Assembly: GCA_016186945.1 (NCBI GenBank)
Contig: JACPKR010000025.1
Span: 1 to 64,000 of the forward strand
Origin: Deltaproteobacteria bacterium
Lineage (GTDB): Bacteria > Bdellovibrionota_B > Oligoflexia > Oligoflexales > Bog-1112
Direction of reading: 5' to 3'
Length of the DNA: 64,000 bases
Shown here: in pieces, positions 1-8,667 of the stretch
Position numbering within the stretch: position 1 is the first letter of the stretch
Layout: each line of letters opens with the position of its first letter
Made by a program: the position numbers and the translations under genes
Notes under the pieces: model-generated
Seen by the model: the letters and a program-made list of their open reading frames with translations, nothing else
Told to the model about the DNA's origin: nothing
Databases searched by the model: none

Positions 1-134
1 TTTCAATTGTTAGGCAGTATATCGAATCGCAGAAAGAACGGGCAGCCCACTAAAGACATCAAAAACTCGAATAATGATACCCAGCTCACGCTGGGCATCA
101 GCGGCTTATATCCCCATGGCTAAAGTCAGGGGCT

Positions 135-875
135 TTACGCTGCCTTTCGGTAATCTCCGCGAGATAGCCATTTCTCAAGCAAACAGTAGAGAACGATGAA
201 AAGATAGCGCGAACCCATTTCCTTGATTTTGAGTTTTGACTCACCTGTTTTACGATTAGTCCAATGGATGGGTATCACTCGATAGGAATAACCACGAACA
301 ATGGACTTAAGCGGGAGTTCTACCGTCAAATTGAAATGGTGGCTTAAGAGCGGCGCCAGACCTCGAATCACCTCGGTTCTATAAAGTTTGAATGCATTCG
401 TAATATCGTTGAATTTGAGGCCAAAGACGATCTGGATAAAAAGGTTTGCCATGCGATTGATGATAAGTTTCAACCACGGATAATCCATCACACGCGATGC
501 AGGCAAAAACCTGGATCCAAAGACACAATCGCAATTATGTTCTTCCATTGTCCGTACGTAGTGGATGAGATCAACGGGACGGTCCGATGCATCCGCCATG
601 TAGATAGCAACAGCATCTCCCGTAACGTGCCCCAAACCTTTTCTTACTGCAAACCCAAACCCATGAGGAGGAACATTGACCACGGATCGAAGGGTGTCGA
701 CTTTTTTCCCGAGGTCCGAAAGAATTTTACCAGTTGAATCGCTGGAATTGTCATTTACAACGATGACTTCGTGCTCAATCTTTTCATCCTTTAGAGCTGC
801 GACCAGGCTTGTAACGGTACTTTCAATACACCCTTCTTCGTTATGCGCAGGGATGACGACAGACAATTTCATCAT
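135..875 (-). CDS. Family 2 glycosyltransferase (dolichol-phosphate-mannose-synthase-like)
   Basis: This is a cytoplasmic, probably membrane-associated sugar transferase of the GT2/DPM1 type, expected to move a sugar from a nucleotide donor to a lipid or glycan acceptor. The N-terminus has the family signature LSVVIPAHNEE, followed by VIVVNDNSSDST. A MADASDRP segment near residue 95 sits where the metal-binding DxD-like motif is expected. GSRFLPASR and a hydrophobic stretch near residues 140-155 also fit this family. At 246 residues it is normal length for a single-domain enzyme. Its start overlaps the stop of the upstream epimerase by one base, so the two are co-transcribed and probably serve one surface-polysaccharide pathway. 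The start is one of two consecutive Met codons. The acceptor and sugar cannot be told from the sequence. Confidence 0.85.
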   Translation of the reverse strand: MMKLSVVIPAHNEEGCIESTVTSLVAALKDEKIEHEVIVVNDNSSDSTGKILSDLGKKVDTLRSVVNVPPHGFGFAVRKGLGHVTGDAVAIYMADASDRPVDLIHYVRTMEEHNCDCVFGSRFLPASRVMDYPWLKLIINRMANLFIQIVFGLKFNDITNAFKLYRTEVIRGLAPLLSHHFNLTVELPLKSIVRGYSYRVIPIHWTNRKTGESKLKIKEMGSRYLFIVLYCLLEKWLSRGDYRKAA

Positions 876-1936
876 TAAGCCCGTTCCGTCGTTGCTTCAA
901 TGATTTCCCGCAAAATCCGGCGCAAGTCATATTCATATTTCCAGTCGGGGAAGTCTTGCTGAAATTTTCTCACATCACTGATGTACCAAATGTGATCGCC
1001 TATTCTGGCATCATCGACAATCTGATAAGGCAAACGCTTACCACACAAGTCTTCTACGGTATCGACTGCTTCCAGTATGGAACAATTGCTATACCGAGAT
1101 CCTCCCATGTTGTAAACCGCACCTGGCCGTGGGTTTTGGAAAAAATGCCAGAAAGCGGTCACCAAGTCGTAGGAATGGATATTGTCACGCACTTGCTTTC
1201 CTTTGTACCCAAAGACTCGGTAAGATCGCTGTGTAATGGCACACTTAACAAGGTAGGCGAGAAAGCCATGCAATTCCGCACCTGAATGCGCAGGACCGGT
1301 GAGGCACCCTCCGCGAAAGGTTCCCGTACGCAACCCAAAATACCGACCATATTCCTGTGTGAGAACATCGGCCGCAACTTTACTGGCCCCAAACAAACTG
1401 TGTTTGGATTGATCTATGCTCATAGTCTCGTCAATTCCATGCTCACTGAAACGATGAGAAGGATCGAGTTCCCACCTTTTCTCCTGCTCGATCAAAGGTA
1501 GAAAATTAGGAGTGTCGCCGTAGACCTTGTTCGTCGATGTAAATATAAACGTCGCATCTGGCGCGTATTGTCGAGTCGCTTCCAGTAGCACAAGTGTCCC
1601 ATCCGCATTGACGGAAAAATCGGTGAAAGGCTCCTTCGCCGCCCAGTCGTGACTCGGTTGTGCTGCCGCATGAATGACAAGTTTGATCGAATTTTTGTAC
1701 TTGCTGAAGATTTTGAAGATTGCCTCTTTATCGCGTATGTCGGTGTTGTAACTTGCAAATCCAGGGAGCAAGTTTTTAAGCCTTTGGGTATTCCATTCTA
1801 CCGACCCATCTTCGCCAAAAAAGTACCGCCGCATATTGTTGTCAATCCCGACAACTTCAAGCCCCTTGGCATGAAAGAACTTGGCGGCTTCGCTCCCGAT
1901 TAGGCCGGAGGAGCCGGTAATCAGTACAATAGACAT
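875..1936 (-). CDS. NAD-dependent epimerase/dehydratase, CDP-paratose-2-epimerase-like
   Basis: An extended short-chain dehydrogenase that probably epimerises or dehydrates a nucleotide sugar in the cytoplasm. The Rossmann signature [10 protein letters not shown] is at the extreme N-terminus. [13 protein letters not shown] and [10 protein letters not shown] follow, and the catalytic region reads [11 protein letters not shown]. The Lys of the canonical YxxxK motif is present, but the Tyr position is Phe. Later motifs ([21 protein letters not shown]) fit the CDP-paratose/tyvelose epimerase group. Length (353 residues) is typical. It is translationally coupled to the downstream GT2 gene, which suggests supply of an unusual sugar for that transferase. 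The exact substrate is not assigned. Confidence 0.82.
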   Translation of the reverse strand: MSIVLITGSSGLIGSEAAKFFHAKGLEVVGIDNNMRRYFFGEDGSVEWNTQRLKNLLPGFASYNTDIRDKEAIFKIFSKYKNSIKLVIHAAAQPSHDWAAKEPFTDFSVNADGTLVLLEATRQYAPDATFIFTSTNKVYGDTPNFLPLIEQEKRWELDPSHRFSEHGIDETMSIDQSKHSLFGASKVAADVLTQEYGRYFGLRTGTFRGGCLTGPAHSGAELHGFLAYLVKCAITQRSYRVFGYKGKQVRDNIHSYDLVTAFWHFFQNPRPGAVYNMGGSRYSNCSILEAVDTVEDLCGKRLPYQIVDDARIGDHIWYISDVRKFQQDFPDWKYEYDLRRILREIIEATTERA

Positions 1937-2021
1937 AACACACCATAGAATTGATTATTGATATAATTTGACGAGATTAATATTTAGATCATAACTTCAG
2001 ACTGTCAACCAAATAGTTCCC

Positions 2022-2105
2022 TTGGAGGAACCAGCTGCGCAGTTTCCTCCAAACCTCCTCCTTGCTAGGGGGCGCAGTTTCAGCCAAACCACTTCTTTGC
2101 CCCAA
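2022..2105. repeat. Family B palindromic repeat, one full core plus a decayed second copy
   Basis: The core at 2022-2052 has arms TTGGAGGAA and TTCCTCCAA around CTGCGCAG, the same palindrome found at eight other places in the window. Immediately after it, 2072-2105 is a decayed copy of the flanking part of the element. That second copy runs into the 3' end of the TauE gene and encodes its last few residues. Confidence 0.85.
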
Positions 2106-2883
2106 CGTGCGTGATGGTCGCTAAGCCGGCCAAGAAAATTGAAACGGCAATTACTTTTTTCAGAGAGTTATCTTTAATCTTGACGTTCAACTTTCCACCA
2201 ATGACAGCACCGGCTAAAAAGCCACCTCCACAGTACAGAAACAGGACATGATCGACATGACCCACGACATAATGAGTCAATCCCGAGCTTAAACTTGTAA
2301 AAACGATCATCCCTAAAGCCGTCGCAGTGGCAACCTTAACGGGAACGTTAAAAACCTTGATCATAACTGGAGTCTTCAAAATTCCGCCACCGATACCGAA
2401 GAGACCAGCAATAACTCCGGATAGAAGGCCAAAAAAACCAGCTGCCCACAAACTAACATGATAATCTTTTTTTTTCAAAATAGGCTTTTTAGAATTCAAT
2501 GTGGAAATCACTTTATTAAAAACGCTGTGCGGAGAAGAAGGTTTAAGCATCTTATAGGACAGGATCATCAAAAAAGCGGCAAATATCATTTCTAACGGTT
2601 GGGTCGGAAGAAGACGGGTGCATTGAGCGCCTACAAAAGCACCTATCACCGTTGGTATTTCAAGCGCTACCAGCAATTTAACGTCAATAGCCTGCTTTCT
2701 ATAATTATGGAAAGTCGAGTAAAGACTTGCGGGAAATAAGGACAGAGCAGTTACCCCGATAGATCCTTCAATGGGAACGCCAAACCCCATCACCATAATC
2801 GGAACAATAAATATCCCGCCACCAAAACCGGCTATTGTCCCTAAGACTGAGGCTAGCATGGCCACAAAAAACAATACAAACAT
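2080..2883 (-). CDS. TauE/SafE-family membrane permease (putative sulfite/anion exporter)
   Basis: An inner-membrane protein of about 267 residues with the two-repeat architecture of the TauE/SafE family. The glycine-rich motif GTIAGFGGGIFIVPIM near residue 15 recurs as GVIAGLFGIGGGILKTPVM in the second half. Hydrophobic helices surround both, and the central loop is Lys-rich. Family members are implicated in export of sulfite, sulfoacetate or related anions; the substrate here is unknown. The ORF opens at a TTG at 2898, but the ATG at 2883 is preferred because GGGGGAGG lies just upstream of it. That Shine-Dalgarno sequence is part of a family A repeat relic. The last residues (about GAKKWFG) are read from a decayed family B repeat, so both gene ends carry repeat DNA. 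Confidence 0.82.
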   Translation of the reverse strand: MFVLFFVAMLASVLGTIAGFGGGIFIVPIMVMGFGVPIEGSIGVTALSLFPASLYSTFHNYRKQAIDVKLLVALEIPTVIGAFVGAQCTRLLPTQPLEMIFAAFLMILSYKMLKPSSPHSVFNKVISTLNSKKPILKKKDYHVSLWAAGFFGLLSGVIAGLFGIGGGILKTPVMIKVFNVPVKVATATALGMIVFTSLSSGLTHYVVGHVDHVLFLYCGGGFLAGAVIGGKLNVKIKDNSLKKVIAVSIFLAGLATITHVGAKKWFG

Positions 2884-2884
2884 C

Positions 2885-2912
2885 ACCGCCTCCCCCAAAA
2901 AACTTTAGATTG
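2885..2912 (-). repeat. Family A repeat relic between two genes
   Basis: About 26 bases match the internal part of the family A element (CCTCCCCC followed by AAAAAACTTTAGAT). On the minus strand this relic holds the TAA stop of the upstream barrel gene and the GGGGGAGG ribosome-binding site of tauE. Confidence 0.7.
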
Positions 2913-5556
2913 AATCCCACCGGTATGCAACACGGGCATTGAATCGCGCTCGCGACGGGGAAGGCCCTGAATCGGACGGAAAAAAGAACTTCTCGTAATC
3001 CTGGTCATAGGACCGGTAGTTATATTCCAGGAGCAGTTCAAGTCCCTTGTGGATTTCAGCCCCTAGGCCAAGAGTGTAGGCCCATTGGAACAAATTAAGC
3101 TCAGAGTCACCAACCTTTGCACAGCTATTTTCTCCCACCGTAAGGCATGTTGTAAATGCTGGTAGATCAGATTCGATCCTCCGTTGCTCGAAATCAACGC
3201 TCGCCATGAACCTATCGAAGAAACGATAGGACAGGTTCATGTTTAAGGTTTCCTTTCCCATCGAATTTTCAGTCTCGTGTTTAGCATCTTCCAAGAAAAA
3301 CAAGTCTTCGTTCAAACGACTGCATTGGCTAAAATCGTTGCGGTTCAGGAATCCATCTTCTTCGCGACTTAAGTCTTTCAGCAGAGATTGCTGCCAGCCC
3401 CCCCCTGCGCTGAGTCCCGCTAAAAAACGTTCAGTCCCTTTAAAAGCAAGACCTGCCATGACTCGCCTGTGAGAATATGCGTTCTTGCTACCGCTTCTGT
3501 TAATCCCGCATAATTGTTGCAAGGAGTCTTGTTCCGCTTCGTTTCGAAGGGAGCCAGCATGATTCCCGTTGAAGGAGACTCCCGCTGAAAGAGAGAGCAT
3601 CTGGACGATACGGGCGACTCCTTCCATCGCTACAAATCCTTGACTGTTTTGATTGGCAGGAAGTTCACCTTCACCGTTGCCCACGGTTAGTTTTAGGCTG
3701 ATTTCTTCCATTGCCGCCATGTTCAAAGCAAGACTCACAGCTAACTGGTCCCAACCAGCGTCGACGAAGGAAGAACCAAAGGCGAGTGGACCTTTGGGGT
3801 AGTAGGAAAACCCGCGAAAGTTTTCGATCCCCATTTCCAGATGAGGGATGGGTTGATATATGAAGTAAAAGTCTTCCACAAAAAAGAGTGGATCAGATTG
3901 AGGTGCTTTCGTCAGGGGAGACGATCGCAGTCCTGCATCTCGCACAAGAAATGGGTTGAGCGTCAGGCGCGAGCCAAATTTCTCCGCATTTAAGTGTTCA
4001 TAACTCACTCGTAGTCCGGTAAGTTTTAGACAGTCTTCCGAGTTGCCCACATCCTGCAGACCCTCGTTCTTAAGGCAGTCTACTCGTAAACTCATCAAGA
4101 ACGATTCCTGCCTCTCTCGCATTTGTGGAAGGCGCAAAAGGCCAAAGCCATAGAGACAAGTCGTCTGCATAAAAAGAAAGAACGCACAAATTCTAAAGGA
4201 GATATAGTATTTGAGAAAAAGAATTTGTGGAGAGGACCTTTTTTGAAAAAAAGTTCCCCTCCACACCTCCCCCCAAAAAACTTTAGATATTGAAGTTTTT
4301 GAAAAGGGGCTTGGGGAAATAACTTTTTTCAAAAAGTTTTTCCGTTCAAACCCAAATCTTTGAATTTCATCATCATTACTCCCCAAATCGAAGGCTGCTC
4401 TATTGTCACCTCCGTTATCGAAATAACGTCGTTCTTTAGAAAGAACCAGGCTTGCGAAAAGATGCTTTTGCAATTCCTTTACAAAACCAATGTCAAATTG
4501 ATAACCCTTGAATACTTGTCGTACAAAAAAATCAGAACGCTCCTCGAACCATCGGTCACTGCTCCCCCAATGGATACCGGCGAAAATCTTCCATCCATAG
4601 TGATGCGACCAATGAAGAAAGAGTGAGGCGCTTAACTGGAGCAGTTCCGGGTAGTCGATCGTCGTGCCAAGCCACTGCTCACTGGATGTTCGGATATCCA
4701 GCAGTGTGCTGAAGTCCTGGGAAAAAAGGGAGAAGGCTTTGCGCCCGATGAGTTGGCCATAGATTTCCTTCACCTGTCCGTCATACTCCCGCCTTTCCTC
4801 ATAACCTGCAAGGAGAGCAGATTCGAAAAATTTCGGGATCCAGTTGAGTGTTACGGCACCGCCCCAATAGGGATTTTCAGATGCCGGTCCCACGTCAAAT
4901 GTCCTTTTATGCCTTGTTCTTGCCTCGGCCCGAATCTCTCGACCCTGGACAACGAAGGCTGAAGCAGAAAGATGGGATTGTTCGACTCCAAACTCATCCT
5001 TAAGGTTCCGCCTAAGGTGTATGCGTGCTCCCGTGAAACTGCGCGGAACCTGGGCAGCAAGTCCAAATTCAACGATGTCTGCATATGTTTCTTCAGGCAT
5101 GGGGAAGCGGTCCCACAAGCCGTAAGCGAGGGAAGCCTGTTCTCCCCAGACTGCTCCCATATGATATTCCTGCAGAAGGGCTAACACAGGCTTTTGTCGA
5201 TACACGCTACCAGCGCGAGAATCGAAATCACGAGGTTCATCAGCAGGAATTTCCGGCTTGAACTGCAACGCATCCGGCCGAAATCCCAAAGACAAAACGC
5301 TGCTGTGGAAATCTTCCCAGTGTACATTGAAGTAGGCTGAACGCAGTCCCAGGCTTCGGTAACCATTCTTACTGTTGTTGGACAGGAGAGGCCGAGGTTC
5401 CTCGCTGGTAGCATCAGGCCGACGGAAGGCTTCATACATAGCAAGACGGAAGTCGACTGCATATTGTAGGGGAACCTCCAGGGTTTGCTGTTCTCCCCAA
5501 ACTTGGGATGCTAGCCCCCACCCGCATAGAAGCAAGACCAACTTGCGAACGCACAT
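2905..5556 (-). CDS. Two outer-membrane beta-barrel proteins joined in frame through a repeat element
   Basis: One uninterrupted 883-codon frame that looks like two genes. Residues 1 to about 400 begin with a signal peptide (MCVRKLVLLLCGWGLASQVWG) and continue as alternating beta-strand-like sequence rich in aromatics. Residues of about 410-455 are a direct translation of a family A repeat (4203-4366). After it comes a second hydrophobic leader (FRICAFFLFMQTTCLYGFG) and a second barrel-like protein rich in Tyr/Phe strands, ending in VAYRW plus three residues. No specific family is recognised. The natural reading is two tandem secreted barrels whose stop and start were erased by insertion, leaving a fusion; alternatively translation restarts at the internal Met near the second leader. 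The TAA stop lies in another repeat relic. It is followed closely by tauE in the same direction. Confidence 0.7.
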   Translation of the reverse strand: MCVRKLVLLLCGWGLASQVWGEQQTLEVPLQYAVDFRLAMYEAFRRPDATSEEPRPLLSNNSKNGYRSLGLRSAYFNVHWEDFHSSVLSLGFRPDALQFKPEIPADEPRDFDSRAGSVYRQKPVLALLQEYHMGAVWGEQASLAYGLWDRFPMPEETYADIVEFGLAAQVPRSFTGARIHLRRNLKDEFGVEQSHLSASAFVVQGREIRAEARTRHKRTFDVGPASENPYWGGAVTLNWIPKFFESALLAGYEERREYDGQVKEIYGQLIGRKAFSLFSQDFSTLLDIRTSSEQWLGTTIDYPELLQLSASLFLHWSHHYGWKIFAGIHWGSSDRWFEERSDFFVRQVFKGYQFDIGFVKELQKHLFASLVLSKERRYFDNGGDNRAAFDLGSNDDEIQRFGFERKNFLKKVISPSPFSKTSISKVFWGEVWRGTFFQKRSSPQILFLKYYISFRICAFFLFMQTTCLYGFGLLRLPQMRERQESFLMSLRVDCLKNEGLQDVGNSEDCLKLTGLRVSYEHLNAEKFGSRLTLNPFLVRDAGLRSSPLTKAPQSDPLFFVEDFYFIYQPIPHLEMGIENFRGFSYYPKGPLAFGSSFVDAGWDQLAVSLALNMAAMEEISLKLTVGNGEGELPANQNSQGFVAMEGVARIVQMLSLSAGVSFNGNHAGSLRNEAEQDSLQQLCGINRSGSKNAYSHRRVMAGLAFKGTERFLAGLSAGGGWQQSLLKDLSREEDGFLNRNDFSQCSRLNEDLFFLEDAKHETENSMGKETLNMNLSYRFFDRFMASVDFEQRRIESDLPAFTTCLTVGENSCAKVGDSELNLFQWAYTLGLGAEIHKGLELLLEYNYRSYDQDYEKFFFPSDSGPSPSRARFNARVAYRWDSI
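4203..4366 (+). repeat. Family A hairpin element, inside a coding frame
   Basis: The copy begins TATAGTATTTGAG and has all three hairpins: the GTGGAG/CTCCAC stem with T/A-rich centre, the AAAACTT/AAGTTTT stem, and the GGGGAAA...TTTTTCC stem. The right end is diverged. On the minus strand the copy has no stop and keeps the surrounding outer-membrane-protein frame open. Confidence 0.9.
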
Positions 5557-5600
5557 TTTACCTACCTAAAGCCAGAGTCTTGGCGCAGAGAGCCATTGTT

Positions 5601-5630
5601 TTGACAGAAACTCGCGTCGAAACTTAGACT
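5601..5630 (+). promoter_or_regulatory. Candidate sigma-70 promoter for the flagellar operon
   Basis: A perfect TTGACA at 5601-5606 is followed after 18 bases by TAGACT at 5625-5630 (four of six matches to TATAAT). It lies in the 197-bp divergent gap between the barrel gene and fliL. This is a motif match only; the -10 is imperfect. Confidence 0.35.
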
Positions 5631-5714
5631 TTTATTTTACGCCCTTTTTAAAATTTTCCCATCTTTCTCCTTCATTCTCGCACTTTTTGCAACGGGTGCA
5701 GACACGGCGCATCT

Positions 5715-5731
5715 TTGGCACAGTATTTGAA
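5715..5731 (+). promoter_or_regulatory. Weak sigma-54-like promoter upstream of fliL
   Basis: TTGGCACAGTATTTGAA resembles the -24/-12 consensus TGGCACG-N4-TTGCA, but GA replaces GC at the -12 position. Transcription would begin close to the fliL ribosome-binding site. Sigma-54 often controls flagellar genes, which makes the match worth noting, but the key mismatch keeps confidence low. Confidence 0.22.
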
Positions 5732-5753
5732 AAGAAACCCTCGGGAGGAATTT

Positions 5754-6353
5754 ATGGCTGACGAAGAAAACCCGACCGAAGGCGAGGAAGGGAAAAAAAA
5801 GATAAGCAAGAAGCTCCTCATCGGAGGAGTTGCGGGAATCCTCCTCCTCGCGGGCATAGGAGGAGGAGCTGCAATGTTCCTCATGTCTCCTTCTACTGAA
5901 CCAGAACCCAAAGCAACACCTGAACACCCAGAAGCTCCTGCTGCCGAAGCTGAAGCCCCACCTGTTGATGCACATGCGCCCACACCCGAGACTATTGTGA
6001 CGAAAGAAGAGGAAGCACACAGACCGGCCGTCGATGAGTCCCTTGTTGAGTTCGGAGCATCCTATGTGATGAAACCCTTCCACCTTAATCTGGGCAACCC
6101 GCTGGAAAATCGCTATATACGCCTGGAAATCGCCCTCGAGTACAAAGGAGGCCAGGACCAACTTAAGGAAATCGACACGAGGCTGCCCCAGCTGCGGGAT
6201 GCCATCATCTCCGTCGCATCTCGAAAGACTCGAGAATTTCTGCTTGGTCCCGATGGCAAAGACCAACTGCGTCTGGAGATGCTGAACCGTGTTAACCAAT
6301 ACATGACCAAAAAAATTGAGTCAGTTTACATTACCGACATGATTATCGAATAA
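5754..6353 (+). CDS. fliL: Flagellar basal-body-associated protein FliL
   Basis: FliL is a single-pass inner-membrane protein that surrounds the stators and supports torque generation. The protein has a charged cytoplasmic N-terminus, one transmembrane segment ([20 protein letters not shown], about residues 18-40) and a Pro/Ala/Glu-rich linker. The periplasmic domain carries the family pattern [22 protein letters not shown] and ends in VYITDMIIE. The ATG at 5754 is chosen because GGGAGGAA lies five bases upstream; a longer frame from a TTG at 5715 has no such site. Length is about 199 residues. It opens the flagellar operon, and fliN follows after 13 bases. Confidence 0.9.
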   Translation: MADEENPTEGEEGKKKISKKLLIGGVAGILLLAGIGGGAAMFLMSPSTEPEPKATPEHPEAPAAEAEAPPVDAHAPTPETIVTKEEEAHRPAVDESLVEFGASYVMKPFHLNLGNPLENRYIRLEIALEYKGGQDQLKEIDTRLPQLRDAIISVASRKTREFLLGPDGKDQLRLEMLNRVNQYMTKKIESVYITDMIIE

Positions 6354-6366
6354 CAGGAGGCCACCC

Positions 6367-6819
6367 ATGGCTGACGATGAAGGCTTGAAACCAGATGACT
6401 TCGGTATTGGTGCCGACTTTGACAAAGCTCTCGACGAAACCGGAGGCGGTGGAGGTGGTGGCGGGGGTGAAGGCGAAGGCGGAAAGGAACCGGGAGAAAC
6501 GCGCAGAGAAAGCACTACAAGAAAGCTCATGCGTACCGACTTCTCCAAGCTCAAGATGATCCTGGACGTCCCCCTCAAAGTATCGGTCGAGATCGGCAGA
6601 ACAAAAATGCTCGTGAACGATCTCCTGCAACTAGGTCAAGGATCCGTCATTGAACTCGACAAGATCGCGGGAGAGCCTATGGAGATACTCATCAACGACA
6701 AACTCGTGGCCATGGGTGAAGTCGTTGTCGTCAACGAGAAGTTCGGCGTCCGTCTCACCGATGTCGTTTCACAGTTCGGTCTTGGAGACTTTGAAAAAGA
6801 AATGCCACCGTCCGAATAA
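6367..6819 (+). CDS. fliN: Flagellar motor switch protein FliN
   Basis: FliN forms the lower C-ring with FliM/FliG and binds the export apparatus and CheY. The C-terminal SpoA domain (about residues 60-140) is clear: [17 protein letters not shown], then [19 protein letters not shown] and [18 protein letters not shown]. The N-terminal third is acidic with an unusual run of nine glycines near residues 27-35, probably a flexible tether. The start has AGGAGG upstream. At 150 residues it is slightly long because of the linker. It lies between fliL and fliO, as in many deltaproteobacterial operons. Confidence 0.93.
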   Translation: MADDEGLKPDDFGIGADFDKALDETGGGGGGGGGEGEGGKEPGETRRESTTRKLMRTDFSKLKMILDVPLKVSVEIGRTKMLVNDLLQLGQGSVIELDKIAGEPMEILINDKLVAMGEVVVVNEKFGVRLTDVVSQFGLGDFEKEMPPSE

Positions 6820-6830
6820 AGGAGTTACAC

Positions 6831-7859
6831 GTGCTGCAACTAAGCCTTCTCACAAGCCTCCTCCTCTACAGCTTATCGAGCTTTGCAGAAGAGGCAAAAA
6901 CAATTTCTTCCATCCAAAATATTGTCAGCGAAAGCAACGAAGATTTTTCCCTCGTCAACATCTTCTTCAGCACACCACTTGACTCTCCACACCCCTCTGT
7001 GGAAACATACGATGGATTCATCCAGGTCACTCTCAAGAACACGATTACGGCTGAGCCAGGAAAATTTTTTGAAGGAAGCGGGTCCTTCGTTAAAAAAGTC
7101 TCCTCCTTCCAAGTTTCCCCAACCGATTCCTTGGTGAGAATTTTTTCGTCCCCCATCAAAAAGGATATAAAAGACGCTATCGAAACAAGCGTCGCGCAAA
7201 ACAAATTAAGCATTGTTATGAAAAACAGTATCTTCCATACCGATGCGCCCGGTCCCATCGCAGCGAACGCTGACAGTCCGCAGGCGAAAGTGGAACCCTT
7301 CGACATCAATACATATCTGAGACGTGCTGGCCTGTTTTCCTTGCTATTCTTCCTCCTTGTCCTCGGATTTTTCACACTTAGACGCTTCCGAAGAAACCAG
7401 AGCCTGAATAAACTAACAGAGCCTCTGGTAGAAATGAAGACTCTCAACCAATTGCATCTGTCACCTAAGCAAAAACTAACCCTTGTGCAGGTAGGCAAAG
7501 AACAAATCTTACTTGCCATTTCACCAGAAAATGTCAGCTTCATATCGTTCGTGCAAAAACACAACCCCATTGTTTACGCCCCTGCACCTCCCTTGCAACA
7601 AATTCGCAGGGAAGATCCTACGCTCGGTCTTAAACGTCCTCAGCCTGAGCAGTTCCTGAAGGGGCTCAAAGAGAGCATGGAGAAGCATCAAAAGAAGGAA
7701 ATTCCGAAAGTCGAGCAAGAGACTCCCCAGGAAAAAAAGAAAATCCATTATGCGATCGACGACGAAGGCATTACGGACAGGACAAAAGAGTCTACAACAG
7801 CTATCGACGACATAACCAAGCTAATCAGAGAAAAACTAAAAGCTTTGCCAAAGGGTTAG
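6831..7859 (+). CDS. fliO: FliO-like flagellar export protein
   Basis: Identified mainly by its place between fliN and fliP and by topology. It has a cleavable-looking signal (LSLLTSLLLYSLSSFAEE), a periplasmic region of about 130 residues, one transmembrane helix (LFSLLFFLLVLGFFTLRRF, near residues 165-185) and a cytoplasmic part. The cytoplasmic part carries the FliO-like pattern LSPKQKLTLVQVGKEQILLAISPENVSF. FliO assists assembly of the FliP5-FliQ4-FliR1 export gate. At 342 residues it is much longer than the enterobacterial protein (about 120), with an extra periplasmic domain and a Lys/Glu-rich tail. The start is GTG with GGAG upstream. Confidence 0.8.
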   Translation: MLQLSLLTSLLLYSLSSFAEEAKTISSIQNIVSESNEDFSLVNIFFSTPLDSPHPSVETYDGFIQVTLKNTITAEPGKFFEGSGSFVKKVSSFQVSPTDSLVRIFSSPIKKDIKDAIETSVAQNKLSIVMKNSIFHTDAPGPIAANADSPQAKVEPFDINTYLRRAGLFSLLFFLLVLGFFTLRRFRRNQSLNKLTEPLVEMKTLNQLHLSPKQKLTLVQVGKEQILLAISPENVSFISFVQKHNPIVYAPAPPLQQIRREDPTLGLKRPQPEQFLKGLKESMEKHQKKEIPKVEQETPQEKKKIHYAIDDEGITDRTKESTTAIDDITKLIREKLKALPKG

Positions 7860-7875
7860 TAAACATGGGAACTTC

Positions 7876-8664
7876 ATGACCATACTCACGAAGAAATTTC
7901 GTTTTTTTCCCTCCCTCCTTTTCGTTTCTTTCGCTATCCTTTTGTTCTTTCTCGTGACGGACATCGTGCTGGGCCAAACCAAAATTCCTACTTTACAGCT
8001 TCAGTTGTCGGAAACCGACCACCCGGACGGGGTCGTCCCTGCCATGAAAATTGTCGCAATTCTGACGGTCCTTTCGATCGCTCCTGCCATTTTACTCATG
8101 ATGACGTCCTTCACTCGCATCCTCATTGTTTTAAGTTTCGTACGACAGGCTCTCGGCACACAGACCATGCCCCCCAACCAAGTGATTGTTGGTCTTTCGT
8201 TGTTTCTAACCATCTTCACGATGGCACCCGTGTGGACCATCATCCAGGAGAAGGCGCTGACGCCATATCTTGAACAGAAGATCAGCCAGGAGTCAGCCGT
8301 TGAAAACCTAATTGCGCCTGTTCATAAATTCATGATCTCGGAAACAAGGGAAGACGATCTGCAACTGTTCTACAGCATCGCAAAACTCGACAAGCCCGCA
8401 ACGCCTTCGGAAGTCCCCCTTTCCGTCTTGATGCCAGCATTCATGATAAGTGAGTTAAAAACAGCATTTCAAATTGGCTTTCTGATATACATCCCGTTTC
8501 TCATCATTGACATGGTTATCTCCTCTATCCTTATGGCAATGGGTATGATGATGTTGCCGCCCACTGTTGTGTCTCTTCCATTCAAACTTGTACTGTTCGT
8601 ACTTGTGGACGGATGGTCTTTGATTGTTTCATCACTGGTGAGGAGCTTTCAAATTTTTGGATAG
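7876..8664 (+). CDS. fliP: Flagellar export gate protein FliP
   Basis: Core channel subunit of the flagellar type III export gate. It begins with an N-terminal signal (FPSLLFVSFAILLFFLV) removed on insertion. The family blocks follow: MTSFTRILIVLSFVRQALGTQTMPPNQVIVGLSLFL split over two helices, then MPAFMISELKTAFQIGFLIYIPFLIIDMV and MGMMMLPP. The length of 262 residues is standard. It starts 17 bases after fliO; fliQ follows after 3 bases. Confidence 0.96.
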   Translation: MTILTKKFRFFPSLLFVSFAILLFFLVTDIVLGQTKIPTLQLQLSETDHPDGVVPAMKIVAILTVLSIAPAILLMMTSFTRILIVLSFVRQALGTQTMPPNQVIVGLSLFLTIFTMAPVWTIIQEKALTPYLEQKISQESAVENLIAPVHKFMISETREDDLQLFYSIAKLDKPATPSEVPLSVLMPAFMISELKTAFQIGFLIYIPFLIIDMVISSILMAMGMMMLPPTVVSLPFKLVLFVLVDGWSLIVSSLVRSFQIFG

Positions 8665-8667
8665 CTT

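Noticed and set aside
1-134. A gene remnant at the left edge
   Set aside because: Short open stretches exist on the minus strand but none has a clear start, family match or continuation.
5637-6299. A 220-codon frame on the minus strand opposite fliL
   Set aside because: It is antisense to clear fliL coding sequence, has low-complexity composition (Ser/Arg/Phe) and no recognisable domain.
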